From positions 127,891 through 191,890 of the forward strand of contig PDUO01000053.1 in assembly GCA_003008705.1 (NCBI GenBank): a stretch of DNA of 64,000 nucleotides. The letters run 5' to 3'. Below the pieces are notes generated by a model. It was not told the DNA's origin and ran no database searches. It worked only from the letters and a program-made list of their open reading frames with translations. Numbering within the stretch: position 1 is the first letter of the stretch; every line of letters starts with the position of its first letter. Shown here piece by piece: positions 11,479 through 22,471 of this stretch. The translations under genes were made by a program, and so were the position numbers. The stretch comes from Pezicula radicicola (Eukaryota; Ascomycota; Leotiomycetes; Helotiales; Dermateaceae).

Positions 11479-11817
11479 TTTCGCACTCTCAACATCGATC
11501 AACAGCTACATTCTACAGCCCAGTCAGGAATCAAGGTTGATAAATCAGAACTCCGGAGATCTGAAAGCCTCGGTGTGCACTTGCCCCAATCAAACAGCTC
11601 TTAGCTTTGCGGAATGAAAAATCAAGTGCCGAAAATGTGGATTCCGAATTTCGGAACAGAGGTAATCGTTCCGTAACCAATCGCCTTGGAGTCATGCACT
11701 CCCATTTCAACCTACCTTAGCTTCAAGATTTGAATGAGGGGCTGGTGAGGTATACATCTTCAGCCTCGTGTACAAAGCCAACTCCCAGGCGGTCCAGATT
11801 TTGGTTGCAGGCGAAAG
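11479..11817. promoter_or_regulatory. Bidirectional promoter SDR1/SDR2 with CCG-N5-CGG palindrome
   Basis: A near-palindrome TTCCGAATTTCGGAAC lies at 11642-11657, containing inverted CCG/CGG half-sites five bases apart, the classic layout for Zn2Cys6 dimer sites. Further CCG/CGG triplets follow at TCCGGAG (about 11552) and GTTCCG (11668-11673). Binding is inferred, not shown. Confidence 0.5.
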
Positions 11818-12804
11818 ATGATGATGCTAAATGGTACAGGTCTGATCACTGGAGCAGGTAGATCTCTACAATCCTGCATATCATAATTCGATTCCAAGGT
11901 CCTAACTCTGTTGCAGGATCTGGGATTGGGCAAGCTACAGCAATAGCATATGCTCGAGCAGGGTGTCAAAGCCTAACTCTCGTCGATATGAATGCGGCCG
12001 GCCTTCAGAAAACGAAGGAGCTCATCAAATCGTCCGATGAAACGATCAAGATGCTTGAATTACTGGTGGACATCTCTGATGAAACTGCTGTAGAAGACAT
12101 GGTAAAGAAGACCGTTGACACCTTTGGCGGGCTAGATTATGGTAAGTGTCTCAGCGTCAAACGATCTTACAAATTCTCACACTATGCTAAGCTGTCAATG
12201 TCGCTGGTGTAAGACCTTTCTCAACCAGTGGAAACTTCCATCTCATCTCCTTTGGCAGGTAACTTGCCGTGATCGCTCTTTGGCATCGGACTACAACATC
12301 TCCGAATTCGACAGAATACACTCCATCAACGCTCGTGGCCTCTTACTCTGCGTGCAAGCTGAGCTCAAAGTCATGCGCAGCCAGGACTTAAAAGTTACTT
12401 CAGCATCATCCGACATCAAAAGAGCGCAACGGGGCAGTATAGTCAACATAGCATCCACCTGTGGCATAACCGCAATCCCAAACATCATGCCTTATGTGGT
12501 ATCGAAACATGCTGTGGTAGGCATCACTCGATCATTTGCAGTCGATCATGGCAGAGATGGAATCCGGATTAATGCTGTATGTCCTGGAATTGTGGAAACT
12601 CCAATGTTTGTTCAGAGACAGGAGATGGAGGGGAAGTTCAATGGGGAGAATAGCAAGCAGAGTACAGTGGGAGAGCCACCCTTGGGGAGGAATGCATATC
12701 CTGAGGAAATCGCGGATATATGTGTGTTTCTGAGCAGTTCAATGGCGAGTTACATTCACGGCAGTATGATCATGGCAGATGGTGGGAAGACGGCCCAATA
12801 TTAG
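11818..12804 (+). CDS. SDR2: classical short-chain dehydrogenase/reductase
   Basis: Four exons (11818-11857, 11917-12141, 12192-12208, 12259-12804) give 275 residues. Intron 1 interrupts the glycine motif GAGSGIGQATA; the third exon is only 17 nt and encodes most of the VNVAG motif (NNAG equivalent). The catalytic serine (VNIASTCG) and YVVSK are present, followed by NAVCPGIVETPM, a typical cofactor-side loop, and the C-terminal IMADGGKTAQY. It should be an NAD(P)-dependent alcohol/ketone oxidoreductase, soluble and cytosolic. All three introns have GT-AG borders and the exons sum to a multiple of three. Divergent from SDR1 and just upstream of the acyl-CoA dehydrogenase, it is part of the proposed catabolic cluster. 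Substrate unknown. Confidence 0.87.
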
Positions 12805-13198
12805 TTCGCTGTCTCCATCTTATAGTCTTACAGTTGGGTTATGAATTGAATTACAAGACATCTTTATCTCATTCTATCGGTTTATCATTTTTATCTCATC
12901 GTGACAATTGTAACCGTGAGAAGGGTCAAAAACTACATTTCCTCTTCCATGCCCTCCCAGCCTGAATATCTCATAAATTATCACTGAATCCGTGACGATT
13001 CAGGCTTGCTGACGCCTGGAAACTGTTTCGGGGCTTCGGAACGGGCTTCGGAGCCCCCTGAAGGACAGACCGACCCCGCTAAACATTCTACCGACAGAAC
13101 CTGGGGTCGCCGCTGTATTTCTACCAAATGTTCCTGCCCAACGTGCTTTGTTTGTTTATACTCACCCAGGAAATATTTCATCTTCAAATAATCACATA
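12805..13198 (+). promoter_or_regulatory. Promoter region of the acyl-CoA dehydrogenase gene
   Basis: Contains a dense run of CGG triplets: TTTCGGGGCTTCGGAACGGG followed at once by CTTCGGAGCC (13027-13054), with the TTCGGAAC octamer at 13035-13042. The site is about 160 bp upstream of the start codon, and the same octamer occurs in other promoters of the cluster. Confidence 0.45.
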
Positions 13199-14675
13199 AT
13201 GGCAGACACGATAACTTCCCCAATCCCATTTGCGGATCCCACATGGCACCAAGATAAATCTCACCCCTTTTACAAAGACAGTCATCGAACCTTGCAAAGA
13301 TTCCTCAGAAGCTACGTTGATTCTGAGATCGCGCCGAATGTTGCGCAGTGGGAGAAACAGGGTTTTGTTCCAGAGGAGAACTTCAAGAAACATGCTTCTC
13401 TAGGATTGCTTGCAGCTGCGGTATTTCCTTTGCCTCTCGATCAATTGGAAGGGATTACACTCCCTGGTGGAATTAGTCCAAGAGGTGAGTGCTCCAATTC
13501 TAAAGTGGTTCACAGAGACTGACATGTGCTAAAGAATGGGATGAGTTTCATGATTCGATAGTAAGTTTGGTCGTCTTGGTCTTTGAATGCCATTGATTGA
13601 CGAGATATCCTAGCTCATAGATGAAATGGCGAGATGCGGGTGCCTGGGAACTGTATGGGGGATTAATGGAGGGGCGACAGTTGGCGGTGCTCCGCTTTCA
13701 GTGTATGCGAACCCAGCTCAGAAGAAGAAATATCTTGCGCCTCTTCTCAGAGGAGAACAAAGACATTGTCTGATGATCACCGAGCCAGACAGTAAGTCCA
13801 CGAACATCTTTCATAATCAATCCCGGCTAATGCATCAATAAGTTGGATCCGATGTTGGCGGGATGACCACAACGGCAGAGAAGTCAAAAGATGGCAAGCA
13901 TTATGTCCTTAATGGTCAGAAGAAATGGGTCACCCAGGGTCAATGGGCGACCCATGCACTGTGTGCTGCTAGGACTGGTGGACCGGGACCCAAAGGTGTT
14001 TCTGTGTTCATTGTAGATCTAGCAACAAAGGGAATTACTAGGACCAAGATGGAGAATTCGGGTGTGAGCTCCAGTGGTTCGACATTCGTGGACCTGGACG
14101 AGGTTCTGGTGCCAGCCGAGAATCTTCTCGGCCAGGAAAACAAAGGATTTGAAATCATCATGTCCAGTAAGTAAAGTGCCAAGCTTCGAACACAGCTCCC
14201 TAACAATTTACTTCATTCAGCCTTCACGCACGAGCGTCTGTGGGTCGGAATCACAGCGCTCCGACTCGGTCGAGTTGCCCTGGAGGACAGCTACAAACAC
14301 GCTCTCAAACGCGAAACATTCGGAAAACCCCTCTTCGAAAACCAAGTGATCCGTCAGAAGTTTTCCAAGATGGGAGGTCTCATAGAGCCAACTCAGTTCT
14401 TCATGGAGAATCTCGTTCACCGATCAGTTCGGACGACGCCGTTGGCCTTCTCGCCACTCGCTGCGCTGCTGAAGGTTCAGGCTGCGCATAATCTGGAGAA
14501 AATCTCAAGAGAAACACAGCAGATCTTTGGTGGCTTGGGATATTCAAGAACTGGTGCGGGGGCTAGAGTCGAGCAGATTAGTCGCGATGTCAGGGTTTTG
14601 GTTGTGAGTGGTGGAAGTGAAGAGATTTTGCAGGACATGATTGCGAAGTCGTTGAAGAAGTTGGCAAAACTATGA
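13199..14675 (+). CDS. Acyl-CoA dehydrogenase with peroxisomal signal
   Basis: Five exons (13199-13484, 13535-13560, 13614-13791, 13843-14166, 14221-14675) give 422 residues. The three ACAD domains are visible: an N-terminal helical part (FLRSYVDSEIAPNVAQWEKQ), the beta domain with MITEPDxGSDVGG and KKWVTQGQWATHA (FAD/acyl-CoA contacts), and the C-terminal helical part with RLWVGITALRLGRVALEDSY, RETFGKPLFENQ and QIFGGLGYSR. The segment SGGSEEILQ supplies the usual glutamate position near the C-terminus. The protein ends KKLAKL; AKL is a PTS1-type peroxisomal targeting tripeptide. It would introduce the alpha,beta double bond in an acyl-CoA, passing electrons to oxygen or an electron acceptor. 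Shared AKL with the CoA ligase at 25184 argues that both act in one peroxisomal route. Exons sum to a multiple of three. Confidence 0.93.
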
Positions 14676-14919
14676 TCCGACTCTAAAATGTAGATATAGA
14701 ACCAATTGAATTTCAATCAGACAGACAATCGACGTTTTTTCTTTGCAGGCGATTGCGTGAAGCATGGCGTTGTGGGTGGTTCACTTTGACCAGCCATCAC
14801 TTCCTGTACCCCTCATGCGTTCCGAGACTCTACCGAGTCTTCTCAGGTATATATATGAAGCTGATTCCCTGGACTGGTATGGTTATGAACGGGCAGAGAT
14901 TAGAATCCAGTTACTTAGG

Positions 14920-15619
14920 AAGAAGCGAGTCAAGCAGAGGATTATTCGACTGTGTATCGAGCAAGCAAAACTTTCTCCGAGAAAGCAGGTATGTTTCCTT
15001 TATTTCTTGTATTTTCAACTGGATCGAGTTGGCTAAAGATACACAGCGTGGGAGTTCATGAAAGAGTAAAAACCTCATTTTGATCTGGTGTCTTTGAACC
15101 CACCAATGGTTTACGGGCCGATCCTCCACCCAATCTCTGAGGTTTCCCAGCTGAATGAGTCGAACTTGAGGATTTGGGATCTATTTATCAACAGTTCAAA
15201 AGGTGCCGAATTGCCTCCCAATGGGGTCTATTCATATGTGGATGTCCGAGTAAGTCCAATCGCACTCGATGAAGATTGACTAAAACCTGATACTCATTGT
15301 CTCTTAGGACCTTGCGCTCGCTCATGTAAGAGCGGTGCTGAAGCCTGAAGTAGGAAACAAACGAGTCATCGTTGGTGCTGGTAGTGTCACGTCTCGAGAA
15401 ATTGCCGATATCCTTCGGTCTGAAATCCCAGCACTGGCTGGGCGCACTCCAGTTGGAAATCTTGGGGAGAACACTTTGCCCATCAACCCGTATTCGGTGG
15501 ACATCGGGCCGGCGAGGGATATCCTGGGTTTAGAGTTTCTAAGCAAGAAGGCCACGTTTGTTGATCTGGCGAGACAGCTGTGGGAGATCGAGAAAGGAAA
15601 TACAGGTCATCAAGAATGA
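14920..15619 (+). pseudogene. Extended SDR (aldehyde/dihydroflavonol reductase-like), 5'-truncated
   Basis: The reading begins with YRASKTFSEKA, the YxxxK site and following helix of extended SDRs of the Gre2/cinnamoyl-CoA reductase type. An intron at about 14986-15049 joins it to AWEFMKE, directly followed by an in-frame TAA (about 15070). The frame continues as KPHFDLVSLNPPMVYGP, then VYSYVDVR, a second intron (15250-15307) and DLALAHVRAVLKPE to the stop at 15617. The complete N-terminal NADPH-binding domain (about 150 residues with the GxxGxxG motif) is missing upstream. So it is both truncated and interrupted and probably makes no enzyme. The C-terminal part is otherwise clean, suggesting recent loss. 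It sits inside the catabolic cluster between the acyl-CoA dehydrogenase and BVMO1. Confidence 0.72.
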
Positions 15620-15712
15620 AGCTGAAAAGTTTAGAGTTGTGAAGAATAAACCAGTTTATGACTAGATTAAAATCTAGAATTTGTGTACAGCCAACTTCAT
15701 GAGCGGAGCAGC

Positions 15713-17711
15713 TTACTCCTTCACCTCCCCGGGGAATGCCGATAAAATTTGATCAGCTTGATCCAAGTACCAGCTAGCGAGAGATCAGATTAGCAAAGCA
15801 CTAAGAGGCCAGAAGCTACGAGGGATGATAGAGAAGACTTACGTAGGGTCGGCCGTCTCATCAGGGACCAATTCATGGTCCAAAAATCCATTATTGAACC
15901 AAGCAAAATCAAACTCTGGCTCAGGACATCCACTTGTCCAATCGAAATCCTCATATCGGTGACGTCTTAACAACTCAAAGTAATGCAATCGAGAACCGGG
16001 GTGGAAAGCATGGAGCGCACCAGTGACTGTCCCATTCTTGAATGAACTTTGGCAGCTGTCACCCCAAACAGTCTTGTCCAACCACGCCAGCATCTGTGAC
16101 TGATAGGCTTCCACCTTTCCAGGCTTCAGGGTGAAGGATGTGTAATTTTCTCTTTGGAGCTTGGTGATCATGTCGCAGATGTAGAGAGTGATGCGTTCAA
16201 TGGATGTGATGAGAGAACCATGGCCAACTGGAGAACCCGGCCCGAGGTAAACGAAGTAATTAGGCATATCCTTGGCAATGGTTGACATGTAGCAGGCTGG
16301 ATCTCTGGCCCACTCTTTCTGGAGGTCGATTCCATTCCTGCCCACAATTGGCCAGCGAGGTACAAACGACATTTCAAAGCCTGTGGCGGCGATGATCACA
16401 TCGTATTCACGCTCCTTGCCATCTGCTGCTGACTTGATGCCTTTTTGGGTGAAAGAGTCCATTTCTCCCCAGGCTATTTCAGTGTTGTCGGCGCACAGGG
16501 CTTCAAGATACCCAGTACCTGGTGTCGGTCGGCGGCAGCCAACAGAGAAGTTTGGCAGCAATTTTGTCTGGAGTTCTGGCTTCGTAGCCAATCTGGACGT
16601 CATGTCCTTGATAGTGAATTCCTTCGCCATGGCTTGCTGTGGGGTGTCTCGGATGAAAAGAGGGAATCTGAAGTTAAGCTCTTTCTCGACCTCTTTTCGG
16701 TAGTGGAGGTACTCCTTTGGGTTCTCGATCCACTTCTTCTTTTGCTCAGCGTCGAAAAAGAAGTTCTTCTTCCCAGGTGGAATAAATCGAGATCCCATAT
16801 TAGCCGTAACCCAGGTAGGATTTCGAATGTACACCCCCATACTACTAGCTACCTTCTGAACAGCTGCGGTAATTTGAATTCCGCTGCTACCATTTCCAAT
16901 GACGGCCACTCTCTTTCCACGAAGATCAACGGAGGGTTGGTAATCGGCACTGTGCATCATGATGCCCTCGTACTTCTCTCGGCCAGGAGTCGTGGGCCAC
17001 CTCCAGTTGTTGAAGAACCCACTTGCATTGATGAACACATCGCATTCTTCGACTATGTCCTCGCCGATTTCACCAGTAGTAATCCCATCCGCTGAAATGA
17101 TGTTTCGTCGTCCGTCTGTCCGCTTGTTCAACACCTCCCACTTTTGCTTCTCTTCAACCCACCGAGCCCCGACGACCTTTCGTCTGGTTGTGATATATTT
17201 TGTGAGGTGGAACTTTTCGGCAACATCTTCTAGATACTCAAGTATTTCTGGCGCGGTGACGTAAAATGAGGACCAGTTCGGATTTGGAGCCCATGTGAAC
17301 TGATACAAATTAGTCTTCGTATGATCGGGGCGCGGTTGAGGTTCAGAAACATACCAGGTAATTATGAGCGGGAATATCGCAGGCACATCCTGGATACCGA
17401 TTCTCATACCATGTGCCGCCCAATCCTGCGTTCTTCTCCAAGATCTGGAGGTCGATGTTCTTTAGTCCGCCCGTTTCGACAGCATGGGCTAAATCGAGAG
17501 CACTGCACCCAGCTCCGGCGACGATGATTTTCAACTTTCTCGGGGTGTTAAAAAATTGCTTCGAAAGGTCGTATGCCAACGGATTCTTGTCTTTGTATGC
17601 TGCTGTTGCCTGGATAGGCTTGAGAGCAGGTTCCTCGGGGTGGCCATTTACGACCGTCTGGGCAACTTTGACCTCACTGCCAGGGTCTTTTAAGCCATCA
17701 TTTGCAACCAT
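15713..17711 (-). CDS. BVMO1: Baeyer-Villiger-type flavin monooxygenase
   Basis: Three exons (complement of 17355-17711, 15843-17299, 15713-15773) give 624 residues. The FAD-binding motif is VAGAGCSALDLAHAVE (residues about 64-79), with alanine replacing the last glycine of GxGxxG. GGTWYENRYPGCACDIPAHNY follows and the NADPH-binding motif is VIGNGSSGIQ. The Baeyer-Villiger fingerprint region reads YEGIMMHSADYQP instead of F-x-G-x3-H-x3-W-P/D, with Tyr at the Trp position. The last exon encodes only about 19 residues (WYLDQADQILSAFPGEVKE) and is found by its GTAAGT donor; without it the frame would stop at TAA 15839. Family members insert one oxygen atom next to a ketone, giving an ester or lactone, using FAD and NADPH. 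It is divergent from SDR3 and a clear paralogue of BVMO2 at 33690. The atypical fingerprint makes the exact oxygenation chemistry less certain. Confidence 0.9.
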
Positions 17712-18309
17712 TGTGTAGATGTTAATTTCTCGTGTGCGATTGGTGAGAGTTGAGTGTTAAGAGCAGATATTCTGATGATGTAGAGCTTCCTCGAGCACTC
17801 CGCTGTCCCGTTGTGCGATCGCTCAAATAGAACACGGTTAGCCGCCTCGACATCGCCTCCAAGCGCCATCGCAACAGTGAGAACCCCGTTTCTCAAGGTT
17901 GTGGAGTATTATCCGCGGTTGTCGATCAGGTTGACGTCGGAGAATGATAATCGGAATGATGATAGAGACGTGTTCGGAACAAAAAGCACTAGCGCTTGCC
18001 AAGCTCGCTTCTTATATTACCCTTCCCCTTTTCCGATCTGTGGGAAGAGGAGAGGCGCTCGGGAGGTAGCTCGGATCAGTGGCCGGATTGCCATATCCGC
18101 ATTAGAAACCCTTGAGGGAACTTGATCTCGGCTAAGGTTAGAGGTGTTGAACCCGGCATCGTTGGTTGCGGGCGCCCACGTATTTGTGCTACTTCCAAAG
18201 CTTCCTCATAAGAAGACTCTTCATCACTAATAAGGAATCGTCTAATCAAACAAACTCCATTGCTCCTCCCATTACAAATTTCCACAAAAATTACCAGTTC
18301 ATTTTCAGC
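17712..18309. promoter_or_regulatory. Bidirectional promoter BVMO1/SDR3
   Basis: About 600 bp between divergent starts. It carries TTCGGAAC at 17973-17980, ATCGGAAT at 17950-17957 and several CCG/CGG triplets (for example TATCCGCGG near 17910). These match the recurring cluster element; function is inferred. Confidence 0.45.
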
Positions 18310-19173
18310 ATGTCGTACAGTGATCTCAAAGGCAAGACCTACATCATCACCGGCGCAGCCTCTGGTCAGGGTCGCACCACTGCTATTTCCCTAGCTAGAC
18401 AAGGTGCGAATGTCGGCCTCCTAGATATTCGAAAACCAGATGATGTCCTCGAAGAAATAACTCGAATCGGAGCCAAGGGCCTGGCTTTTGCAGTCGACGT
18501 CTCTCAGTACGAACCGTTAGAGGCTGCAGTGAAGGAAGTCTCTGATACGTTTGGTGGAATTCACGGCGCTGCGAATATGGCTGGAACTATTGGAACCCAA
18601 GGCTTCGCAGGCAAGGGGTATGCTATTGAGAAAATTGAGGATAAGGATTGGGATTGGATGATGGCAGTCAACCTCACGGGTGTCAAGAACAGCATAAAAG
18701 CCGAGCTGAAGTATATCAAGGATAATGGATCCATCATCAATGCTGCTAGTATTGCTGGTCAACGTGGAACTCCTTGGAATGCGCCTTATGGAACCGCGAA
18801 ATGGGGTGTCATTTCTTTGAGTAAGTGCGCAGCTCAAGAGGCTGGCCATCGAGGAGTAAGGGTAAATGCAGTTGCGCCGTAAGTGTTCCAAGCATTAGAC
18901 CCAATTGAAAAGCTAACGTAGGGTAGTGGGGTGATCGATACACCACTAGCAAAGGCACTCGGGACTACAGAGCAAATCAACGATAGGTTGCTATCGAGGA
19001 CTGCCCTAAAGCGAATTGCGCAGCCTGAGGAAGTCTCGAGGGTTATCTTGTTCTTATTGAGCGAAGTTTCTAGTTACATTACCTCTAGTGTAAGTCTATC
19101 TTGATCATTAAACGGCAGGTGTGTATGCTGACATGACCTCTAGACCATCAACGTCGATGGAGGATTCCAGTAA
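18310..19173 (+). CDS. SDR3: classical short-chain dehydrogenase/reductase
   Basis: Three exons (18310-18878, 18927-19089, 19144-19173) give 253 residues, the standard length for classical SDRs. TGAASGQGRTTA is the cofactor-binding glycine motif and NMAG stands at the NNAG position. AASIAG supplies the catalytic serine, YGTAK the Tyr/Lys pair, and NAVAPGVIDTPLA the loop after the active site. The last exon encodes only TINVDGGFQ, closing the C-terminal strand. The aspartate after the second beta strand (LLDIRKP) suggests preference for NAD(H), which fits an alcohol-oxidising role. Divergent from BVMO1 over a shared promoter, so it may produce the ketone that BVMO1 oxidises. That pairing is inference from context. 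Confidence 0.9.
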
Positions 19174-19422
19174 AAGCGATAGCTTAAATGCTAGGATCTC
19201 TTCAGGAATAGTCAGACCACATGAAGAATTAGCATAGTCAATATCAAATATCTGATGAAATGGCAAATAAACCTGCGAAATATTTGAGTTTCAATGCAGA
19301 TGAATGCAAATATTACGGAATACCTGGACTCCTTCCCCTGCTGTGCATTTCGTGGAAATCCCCAAATCCGACTGGTTTTGTGTCAGACCTCTGATTCTAG
19401 GCTAAAATACTACTTCGAACAA

Positions 19423-21945
19423 TCATTGATACTGGTAATTCATGGGAAAGCTGGCCATGTTATCATCAAATGTTCCACCACTGTGCTGTCCGAAATCTTG
19501 CAGAGGACCAGGATCCAAATTCAGTTCAAGCCCAGTATTCGCATCTGAAGTCCAACTTCCGAATCCCAACGGCATAAACTGAGGGAAGAAGTCTGAAAAA
19601 TCGAAATCCTGAGGCCCCATGGCTGGGTCAACTTCCATTTGATCTAAAATCCCCAAATTTGTGTCGCGTCCAAGTTCTACAACCTGTGGCTTCTCTGTGT
19701 GCACTATGCTCGGGTTTGTTTTTTTAATCTGCACCTTACGAGTTGGAGGATCGCTCGACTTGTTGTCATCTGTGAGCTGTGAAAGCTCAGGGTACCCGCA
19801 GCAATCCAGCATCGACTTCAAAATGGCTAGGTTTCGTCCAGCAAGTGGAAGCGATGAGGACATCTCCTTTTGTAACGTGAAGCATAATTTGAGCCAGTTC
19901 CTCTCATTCACTTTATCCCCATTTTGTGTCTCGGATGCTATGTCGGATATTAAGCTCAGGGAGGCGGTCAGAATTACCGGTATTACCCACGAGAAGATCT
20001 TGTCGAATCCGAACTGGCTGTGGAATCCACTCAGTATTTTTGCAATGCGCATCGAGTTCAAAGTGCATATCTGCTGTGAGATACTCGGAGTGTAGCCTTT
20101 CAACTGACGTTTCGAAGGCTTTCCTGTCTTGGATTTGACTACGGAAGCTGAAAATGGTCGATGGAGGAGGATTATAGTTGCTAAGAACTGCATGTGAATT
20201 GCGCAAATCCCTGGCGAAGGCAACTCCAGTTGCTTCGAATCCCACTGAAGCTCTGCTGGTAACCTTTTCAGCCACTGGAGAAGTTTATCTCCAGTGACTG
20301 ACAGTTTCGACAACGTCACCGGGTCGTCCAAGAGCGCTTCTTGTCGGTTGACTACATTGATGATGTCGTCCAGGATTCTGGCTAAGTCTACCCAGGCAGA
20401 TAGTATCTGATATTGGGAGCCTACGGTCTCCTTGGAGGGAAGGGGCACAGAAATGTCAGCCAGTTTGACTGCTGTTGGCCGTCCTTGAAAGCAACTGTAC
20501 AGTCTGCCAAACCTTGTTAGCTAAATGGCAGGGAAGGAATTATTCAGTTCAACACACTTGTCTATAATATAGCATCCCCAGAGTGTCACATGGCGAGCTT
20601 TCCGGTCATTCTCAGTTATACACCCCGCATTCATCAGCTCGGTACAATCCTGATGTAACCCAAGGTCAAATAATAGACGGAATGCCATCCCTTAGTAGCA
20701 CGTTAGCAAAGCTTCCAAGAAAGCATGAGGAGGAAATACCAGGAAACAGCCAACAAGAACGGTCGTCGCCCAAACTTCCCAAGTAGTGACCAAAAATGCA
20801 TAGAGCTTGAATGGTAGAGATTGTAGGGGTTTCCAATTCAGCCAGTAGTTCAGCTTTAGCCCGTTGTAGAAATATGGCTCCGAGATCTTGAACGCCAGAT
20901 TGTTTACTGAGTCGTAATGATCTCAGCAGAAGCGAATACAGCAAGAACTGCGAGAAATACTGGGACCTCGCTCCTTTGCGATACCCCAGCTTGAAAGTAT
21001 CCTCGTCCAGGATAGGCAGTGCAGGATGCTGGTACGTAAAATAGAGTCCGATAAGGTGGTCTCTGATGTGTTTCGAATTTGCTAGTTCTTCAACTTCTGT
21101 TTCCGTCGCTTGTGATGGTGATGAAGGGTCTGGTGCTTGAGGTGATGCGGGTAAGAACGAGACGATTTGTAAGTTAGAGGAATATCCGAAGAAGTGTAAT
21201 TGACCATTTTCATCTTCAGTAAGATTGCTCTTCGTGTAACCCAGGCGATCCGCTACTGAAATGTACCCCCCTGTCGCGGATATATTCTTCGGTTCGTTCA
21301 AAGTTTGAATTTCTTCAAGCCCGAAGTCTTTTGTTATTGACTTCGTATTAAGCATTATCCGGTCAGGGTTGCTACAATCGGCACCCAAATTCTGATATTC
21401 TAAATGCGTGTTTCCGCGGATGGGAGGAGCCATAGAACCATGGTGTGAAATATTGGTGCCTGGCTGGGCTTCACCTTGCTGAAAGACTTGATTCGAAGGT
21501 CTGCTCTGTTCAAGTGCGGTTATTCGATCCTGCAGAGTCTGGATATATGCCTTCGACGATCTGACCAAGATTAGCGGGGTGTCATTCAGATGTTATTACT
21601 GAATCGGTTCAGATGGTGTTACCTCATCCGGCGACCATCGAACCGATAAACACAAGGTCGATTGGTTGTACCGCAATTGGAACATCGCTCTCGTTGACCA
21701 GCATCTCCATCGCACTATAGGAAGTCAGAGGAAGTAGAGACATAACTTCGGGGTCTAACCTTGATCCTCCTATCTCTACAAGCCACACATGCGATGGAGG
21801 CTCTTCTCAGCGTCTCTGATGTCGAGGTCTTTCCATCTGACTGATTCACGTTTCCAATCGCCTTTGGTGTCGATTGTCGGGGAGCAGCAACATTACCCGC
21901 TGCTTTTCTTGAGTGATTGGATGTTTGAGAGTTTTGGTTGATCAT
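19423..21945 (-). CDS. Zn2Cys6 transcription factor 1
   Basis: Five exons (complement of 21760-21945, 21623-21714, 20740-21560, 20558-20690, 19423-20512) give 773 residues. The Zn2Cys6 cluster is split by intron 1: CVACRDRRIK joins CDGDAGQRERCSNC, followed by C six residues later in TNRPCVY, giving all six zinc ligands. The linker and a short coiled-coil-like dimerisation helix (SSKAYIQTLQDRITALEQ) follow. The middle holds a fungal-specific transcription factor domain (LYFTYQHPALPILDEDTF, RLLFDLGLHQDC, TLWGCYIIDKLFGRLYSCFQGRP). The acidic C-terminus (FDFSDFFPQFMPLGFGSW) could be an activation region. Such factors bind CGG/CCG half-sites, which recur in the neighbouring promoters. It is divergent from TF2 and is the likely pathway-specific regulator. 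Confidence 0.9.
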
Positions 21946-22471
21946 ATTCTCTTCAAGTGGAAGAAGTGCCTTCAGACAAAGAACCGAAATCCAAGAGGAC
22001 TTGTAATGATTACTGTGGAGAGAAGTGGGGTACGGGGTTTGGGGTCATGATGGAGACCCCAGCTGCCAAATGCCTGCGCTATCTGACTGCCGCGGAAGTA
22101 CAGTAGTAACCGACTGGTCGAATCAACGAAGCCGATTAAGCCCGCTTGCCAGCCAATCCTCGTGCATCCAACTCGAAAATGCACGCACCGATTGGGCATG
22201 CGGCACCAGTAATCTTCCATGAAATACTGGGGCAAGCGGGGTACAGAAAGCCTCGTTCTGCTCTGGAACTAGCTGGAAAATCCCCAAATTTCAGGGAACG
22301 AGAGCCTCATGACTTCAAAAGTAACTCCTCGCCATACCATCGACTGAAATATTGCGATAATCACAGGTTATACCACTCGACACCACCCGTACCAACATAT
22401 CAGAGATTGGGGCAATCGAGGGCACATTACTTGCCACTTTCAATCAATCCGGGGAATCCGAATCCATTCAG
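21946..22471. promoter_or_regulatory. Bidirectional promoter TF1/TF2
   Basis: A 526-bp gap between the two divergent regulators. It contains scattered CGG/CCG triplets (for example CCGCGG at about 22088) but, unlike most of the cluster's other shared promoters, I found no TTCGGAAC-like octamer. Regulation of the regulators may therefore differ. Confidence 0.35.

Noticed and set aside
16445..17095. 216-codon open frame on the + strand
   Set aside because: It is the antisense shadow of the BVMO1 coding sequence, which has all family motifs on the other strand.
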